NCBI GenBank assembly: GCA_005788935.1
Contig: SYAK01000399.1
Span: 1 to 9,252, forward strand
Source: Pseudomonadota bacterium
GTDB lineage: Bacteria > Myxococcota > UBA9042 > PHBI01
Direction: 5' to 3'
DNA: 9,252 nt
Below, in pieces: positions 6,986-9,252 of this stretch (position 1 is its first letter; the number at the start of each line of letters is the position of its first letter). Below the pieces are notes generated by a model. It did no database searches and had not been told where the DNA came from. It saw only the letters and a list, made by a program, of their open reading frames with translations. Position numbers and translations under genes: made by a program.

Positions 6986-7011
6986 CTAGCACCGCGAGGC
7001 GGACCTTGCAA
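6983..7011 (-). promoter_or_regulatory. Candidate sigma70-type promoter for the tail-tube gene
   Basis: Read on the minus strand, TTGCAA (7011-7006), a 17-nt spacer and TAGCCT (6988-6983). The -35 matches TTGACA at four of six positions and the -10 matches TATAAT at three. The leader to the ATG at 6929 would be about 47 nt. Confidence 0.4.
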
Positions 7012-7147
7012 CGCGCCGGCGGATGACGGATTTGACGCCACCACGTCGCGAGGGGCAGCGGCGCCGCGCGCCGACCACCCGATCCGCGACCGGACCCCCA
7101 CTTGCGAGCTTCATCATGCCACGCCCCCGCGCCCGTTCCAAGGTGCG

Positions 7148-7176
7148 TTGACGGAGGCCCACGCTGCGTGTAGCGT
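7148..7176 (+). promoter_or_regulatory. Candidate sigma70-type promoter for the small lipoprotein gene
   Basis: TTGACG (7148-7153), a 17-nt spacer and TAGCGT (7171-7176). The -35 is five of six to consensus. The start point near 7183 gives a leader of about 100 nt before the ATG at 7283, and that leader contains three short inverted repeats. Confidence 0.5.
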
Positions 7177-7272
7177 CCGCCCCGTCGAGGCGCTGGCGCG
7201 CCAGGCCCCTGAGTCAGGCCGCTCCTCGCGCGAACCGTCCCGATGGGACTGGACACGACTTACGCGACCCAC

Positions 7273-7278
7273 GGAGGA
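7273..7278 (+). promoter_or_regulatory. Ribosome binding site of the small lipoprotein gene
   Basis: GGAGGA ends 4 nt before the ATG at 7283. It fixes the start, because the frame is open further upstream (to 7148) without coding character and because the lipoprotein signal begins exactly at this ATG. Confidence 0.7.
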
Positions 7279-7282
7279 AGAG

Positions 7283-7681
7283 ATGAATCGCTGGATTGGA
7301 ATCGCCACCCTGTCGATGGGCCTCGCCCTCGGCGCCTGCGGCAGCAGCAAGAAGCAGGCCCCCGCGGCTCCCGTCGAGCCCGCCTTCACGGCCGCCCCGG
7401 ACGCCGAGGCCCTCGTCGGGACCTGGAGCGACGGCAGCGCCACCTTCACGTTCAACGGCCGCGCCTACACGTGGAGCGAGGTCATCCCCTGCGGCGCTCC
7501 GACGTGCCAGGAGAAGGCGAAGGGCGCGGGCGACTACGACCTGCGCAACGGCGGCAAGATCGTGCTGAAGGGCGCGCTCGGCGACAAGGGCGACCTGATG
7601 GTCACCTTCAGCTGGCAGAACAACCAGAAGACCGTCGTGCTGAGCGACGGCGCCTCGACCTGGACGCTCAACAAGCGCTGA
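7283..7681 (+). CDS. Small lipoprotein of unknown function, predicted beta-rich domain
   Basis: 132 residues with a clear lipoprotein signal: MNRWIGIATLSMGLALGAC with the lipidated Cys19, followed by GSSKK, with no Asp at +2 to retain it in the inner membrane. A short Ala/Pro linker (26-41) leads to a compact domain of about 90 residues: LVGTWSDGSATFTFNGRAYT (44-63), IPCGAPTCQEK with Cys70 and Cys75, which could form a disulfide, DYDLRNGGKIVLKG, then LMVTFSWQNNQKTVVLSDG and the terminal STWTLNKR. Alternating polar and hydrophobic residues and repeated turns suggest an antiparallel beta barrel or sandwich, lipocalin-like in style only. I do not recognise the family. The gene has its own promoter and an intrinsic terminator, so it is probably monocistronic and well expressed. 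A role as an envelope lipoprotein is all that can be inferred. Confidence 0.85.
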   Translation: MNRWIGIATLSMGLALGACGSSKKQAPAAPVEPAFTAAPDAEALVGTWSDGSATFTFNGRAYTWSEVIPCGAPTCQEKAKGAGDYDLRNGGKIVLKGALGDKGDLMVTFSWQNNQKTVVLSDGASTWTLNKR

Positions 7682-7712
7682 GTCGACGCCGGGTCCCGAT
7701 CCGTGAGACGGC

Positions 7713-7749
7713 TGGCTGGCGTGTGCGCCACGCCGGCCGTTTTATTTTT
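7713..7749 (+). terminator. Intrinsic (Rho-independent) terminator after the small lipoprotein gene
   Basis: The stem 7713-7723 pairs with 7729-7739 (core GGCGTG/CACGCC, extended by GGC/GCC with two T-G pairs) around the loop TGCGC. It is followed immediately by TTTTATTTTT at 7740-7749, the longest T-rich run in this GC-rich window. It lies 32 nt after the lipoprotein stop and only 29 nt before the next gene's start. Confidence 0.88.
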
Positions 7750-7778
7750 GAGTTCAGGCGATTCCGGAGATGCGACCC

Positions 7779-8462
7779 ATGGAAGCGAGTCTTGTGTCCG
7801 ACCTCGCGACGCTGCGCGTCGACCCAGCCCTCGCCAGCCTCGAGGCCTTCGCCGCCCGTCATCTCGATGACGACCCCGGCCACAACCTCGCCCACGCGCT
7901 GCGGGTCGCCCGCGCCGCGGTCCGCCTCGCGGCGAGCCTCGGGGCCTGCCCGCGCGAGGCCTTCGCGGCGGCGCTGCTGCATGACCTCGTCAACGTCCCG
8001 AAGGACCACCCCGACCGGGCGCTCGCCTCGACGCGCTCGGCCGAGGCCGCCCGCGGCGTCCTGCCTGACTTCGGCTTCGACGCGGGCGCTGTCGATCGCA
8101 TCGCGGCCGCCATCACCGACCACAGCTTCAGCCGGGGCGTCGTGCCGACCCACCCGCTCGGCCAGGCCCTGCAGGACGCGGACCGCCTCGAGGCCCTCGG
8201 CGCTGTCGGGCTCTTCCGCTGCATCTCGACGGGTGTCCGCATGGGGGCCGCCTATTTCCACGAGGCCGACCCGTTCGCGCGGACACGTCCGCTCGACGAC
8301 CGCGCGTTCTCGATCGACCACTTCTACACGAAGCTCCTGCGACTGCCTGCGACCTTCCTGACAGAGGCCGGGCGGGCCGAGGCCGAGCGGCGGGCGGCGT
8401 TCCTGCGGGCGACGCTCGTGCAGCTCGGGGACGAGCTCGGTGAGGCCCCGCGGGAAACCTGA
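7779..8462 (+). CDS. HD-domain phosphohydrolase
   Basis: 227-residue protein of the HD superfamily of metal-dependent phosphohydrolases, closest in layout to the YedJ-like group (about 215-230 residues). Metal-binding motif parts are visible: His39 in HNLAHALRVAR, His68-Asp69 in AALLHDLVNVPKD, and Asp133 in LQDADRLEALGAVG. A further His115 in ITDHSF sits where these proteins carry an additional conserved His. No signal peptide or membrane segment is seen, so it is cytoplasmic. The substrate is unknown; relatives act on nucleotides or other phosphoesters. The start is chosen at ATG 7779 because GGAG (7766-7769) is 9 nt away; the upstream in-frame ATG at 7770 directly abuts that GGAG and would add MRP. 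The gene follows the strong terminator at 7713-7749 closely, and its stop is 17 nt from the converging amidohydrolase stop. Confidence 0.88.
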   Translation: MEASLVSDLATLRVDPALASLEAFAARHLDDDPGHNLAHALRVARAAVRLAASLGACPREAFAAALLHDLVNVPKDHPDRALASTRSAEAARGVLPDFGFDAGAVDRIAAAITDHSFSRGVVPTHPLGQALQDADRLEALGAVGLFRCISTGVRMGAAYFHEADPFARTRPLDDRAFSIDHFYTKLLRLPATFLTEAGRAEAERRAAFLRATLVQLGDELGEAPRET

Positions 8463-8479
8463 CATCCCGTCAGAGAACC

Positions 8480-9252
8480 TCAGCGGTGCCGCTCGTAGAG
8501 TTCGGTCTGGCGTGACTGCCGCGCGATTGGCCGCCCGCGGATGGCGAGCCAGCGCAGCGACGTCAGCACCTCGAGCGGATCCCCGTCCCACAGCGCGACC
8601 GTCGCGATCGCGCCGACCGCGAGGCGGCCGTGGCCCGCGAGCGCGAAGACCTCGGCGGGCGTCGTCGTCAGCGCCGCCAGCGCCGCCTCCCAGCTCATCC
8701 CCTCGCGCACCGCGTTGCCCGCGAGCTGCCGCAGCTTGCGGCTTTGGTGCGGGTCGCCCTGGGCAAACATGACGCGGACACCCGCCGCCGCGAGGACGGC
8801 CGCGGCGTCAGGGCGCGCGTGCAGCTCGTCAAAGCCGCCCGGCCCGTAGAGCAACGGGTCCAGAATGACGGCGACGCGGCGTCGCGCGAGCTCGGGCGCC
8901 AGCATCCAGGCCTCGGCGGCGCCGTTCAGCACGAGCGGGATGCCGGCGGCGGCGCCCATGGGTGCGGCAATATTGGGTGTTGCAAACGTCGGTGTTGCAA
9001 CGACCTCGAGCAGCGCCTCGATGTCGGAGGCCCGGTTGACCGTCACGACGAGGGGGACCTCGCCGCGGACGACGGGCTGCAAGGCCTCGAGGTCGAGCCA
9101 CGGGGTGATGAGCCCTGCGTGGGCGTTCTTTTCGAAGGCCGCCTTGACGGTGGGCCAGCGGCGGGCCTCCTCAAGCGCACGCGCGAGAACGAACAGTCCG
9201 CCCGCCCGAGACTCGTGGCGCGGCCCGATGGTGCCGAAGTGCGCGACTCGCC
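8480..9252 (-). CDS. Amidohydrolase family protein, C-terminal part (5' end outside window)
   Basis: 256 codons are visible, entering from the right edge (frame from 9250) and ending with TGA at 8480-8482. The sequence fits the C-terminal half of the metal-dependent amidohydrolases related to imidazolonepropionase: GTIGPRHESRAGGLFVLARA near the edge, LQPVVRGEVPLVVTVNRASD (reading a substrate-side strand), VLNGAAEAWMLAPELARR, RVMFAQGDPHQSRKLRQLAG, then VREGMSWEAALAALTTTPAE and the composite beta-domain ending GRLAVGAIATVALWDGDPLE. The HxH metal site and any signal peptide lie outside the window, so substrate and location cannot be judged. A triple 15-nt in-frame repeat (8961-9005) inserts VVATP-TFATP-NIAAP before the GAAEAW strand. 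The frame is intact, so the gene looks functional. Confidence 0.85.
   Translation of the reverse strand, partial: RVAHFGTIGPRHESRAGGLFVLARALEEARRWPTVKAAFEKNAHAGLITPWLDLEALQPVVRGEVPLVVTVNRASDIEALLEVVATPTFATPNIAAPMGAAAGIPLVLNGAAEAWMLAPELARRRVAVILDPLLYGPGGFDELHARPDAAAVLAAAGVRVMFAQGDPHQSRKLRQLAGNAVREGMSWEAALAALTTTPAEVFALAGHGRLAVGAIATVALWDGDPLEVLTSLRWLAIRGRPIARQSRQTELYERHR
8961..9005 (-). repeat. Three tandem 15-nt repeats inside the amidohydrolase gene
   Basis: On the plus strand GGTGCGGCAA (8961), GGTGTTGCAA (8976) and GGTGTTGCAA (8991) begin exactly 15 nt apart. In the protein this reads as three pentapeptides VVATP, TFATP and NIAAP. The codons used (GCA, ACA, TTT, AAT, ATT) are rare elsewhere in the gene, so the segment stands out as locally AT-rich. 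Confidence 0.7.

Larger units (their letters stand above)
6930..7282. other. 353-bp divergent intergenic region between the tail-tube gene and the small lipoprotein gene
   Basis: This region carries the candidate promoters of both flanking genes: minus-strand elements at 6983-7011 and plus-strand elements at 7148-7176. It also contains an inverted repeat at 6970-6985 and several short inverted repeats in the lipoprotein leader (7193-7249). The middle (about 7012-7147) shows nothing I can name. The minus-strand frame stays open through the whole region, but its translation there is Arg/Gly/Pro-rich and unlike a protein. Confidence 0.55.

Noticed and set aside
6930..7256. Upstream extension of the tail-tube frame on the minus strand.
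   Set aside because: It would cross the candidate promoter; its composition is unlike protein, and the ATG at 6929 has GGGAG at a suitable distance.
7243..8361. 372-codon plus-strand frame overlapping both the lipoprotein and HD genes.
   Set aside because: It runs through a strong terminator and out of frame with two supported genes; its translation is Arg/Ser/Pro-rich.

Overview
The window is strongly GC-rich, with G or C at most third codon positions. It holds nine protein-coding genes (two cut by the window edges) in a loosely packed, mostly monocistronic layout. Two lipoproteins, a contractile-injection tail-tube family protein, an AHL/penicillin-type Ntn acylase and this codon use suggest a GC-rich Gram-negative bacterium, most likely of the Myxococcota or a related former deltaproteobacterial lineage. 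That placement is an inference from style, not from a marker gene. No tRNA, rRNA, CRISPR array or insertion sequence was seen.

Layout: (1) 1-292, +, the C-terminal end of an RlmI-type 23S rRNA cytosine methyltransferase. (2) 475-3465, +, a large lipid-anchored penicillin-acylase-family Ntn hydrolase, followed after 17 nt by (3) 3483-4256, +, a crotonase-fold protein with isomerase-type rather than hydratase-type catalytic residues; these two look like one operon. (4) 4310-5335, -, prolyl aminopeptidase. (5) 5525-6154, +, a DNA-deoxyinosine (hypoxanthine) glycosylase of the uracil-DNA glycosylase superfamily. (6) 6168-6929, -, an isolated T4 gp19-like tail-tube protein with a long N-terminal extension. 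(7) 7283-7681, +, a small lipoprotein of unknown function with a recognisable promoter and a textbook intrinsic terminator. (8) 7779-8462, +, an HD-domain phosphohydrolase. (9) 8480-9252, -, the C-terminal part of an amidohydrolase.

The clearest structure not explained by the genes is a family of 15-bp palindromes, consensus GRAAC-N5-GTTYC. They occur as a phased group of three at 308-374, upstream of the acylase, and as a perfect 21-bp-period group of three at 4255-4311, fitted exactly between the stop codons of two converging genes. The two groups bracket the acylase/crotonase pair. They could be operators for a dimeric regulator, 3'-end hairpins, or a dispersed intergenic repeat.

Three candidate promoters (pip, tail-tube gene, small lipoprotein) share a TAG-S-S-T -10 hexamer 16-17 nt from a TTGACA-like -35. 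The tail-tube promoter also has an inverted repeat over its predicted start point. The amidohydrolase carries an in-frame triple 15-nt repeat with AT-rich codons that looks like a recent local expansion. The genes do not form one obvious pathway. Apart from the acylase/crotonase pair, they look like independently regulated housekeeping and accessory genes.
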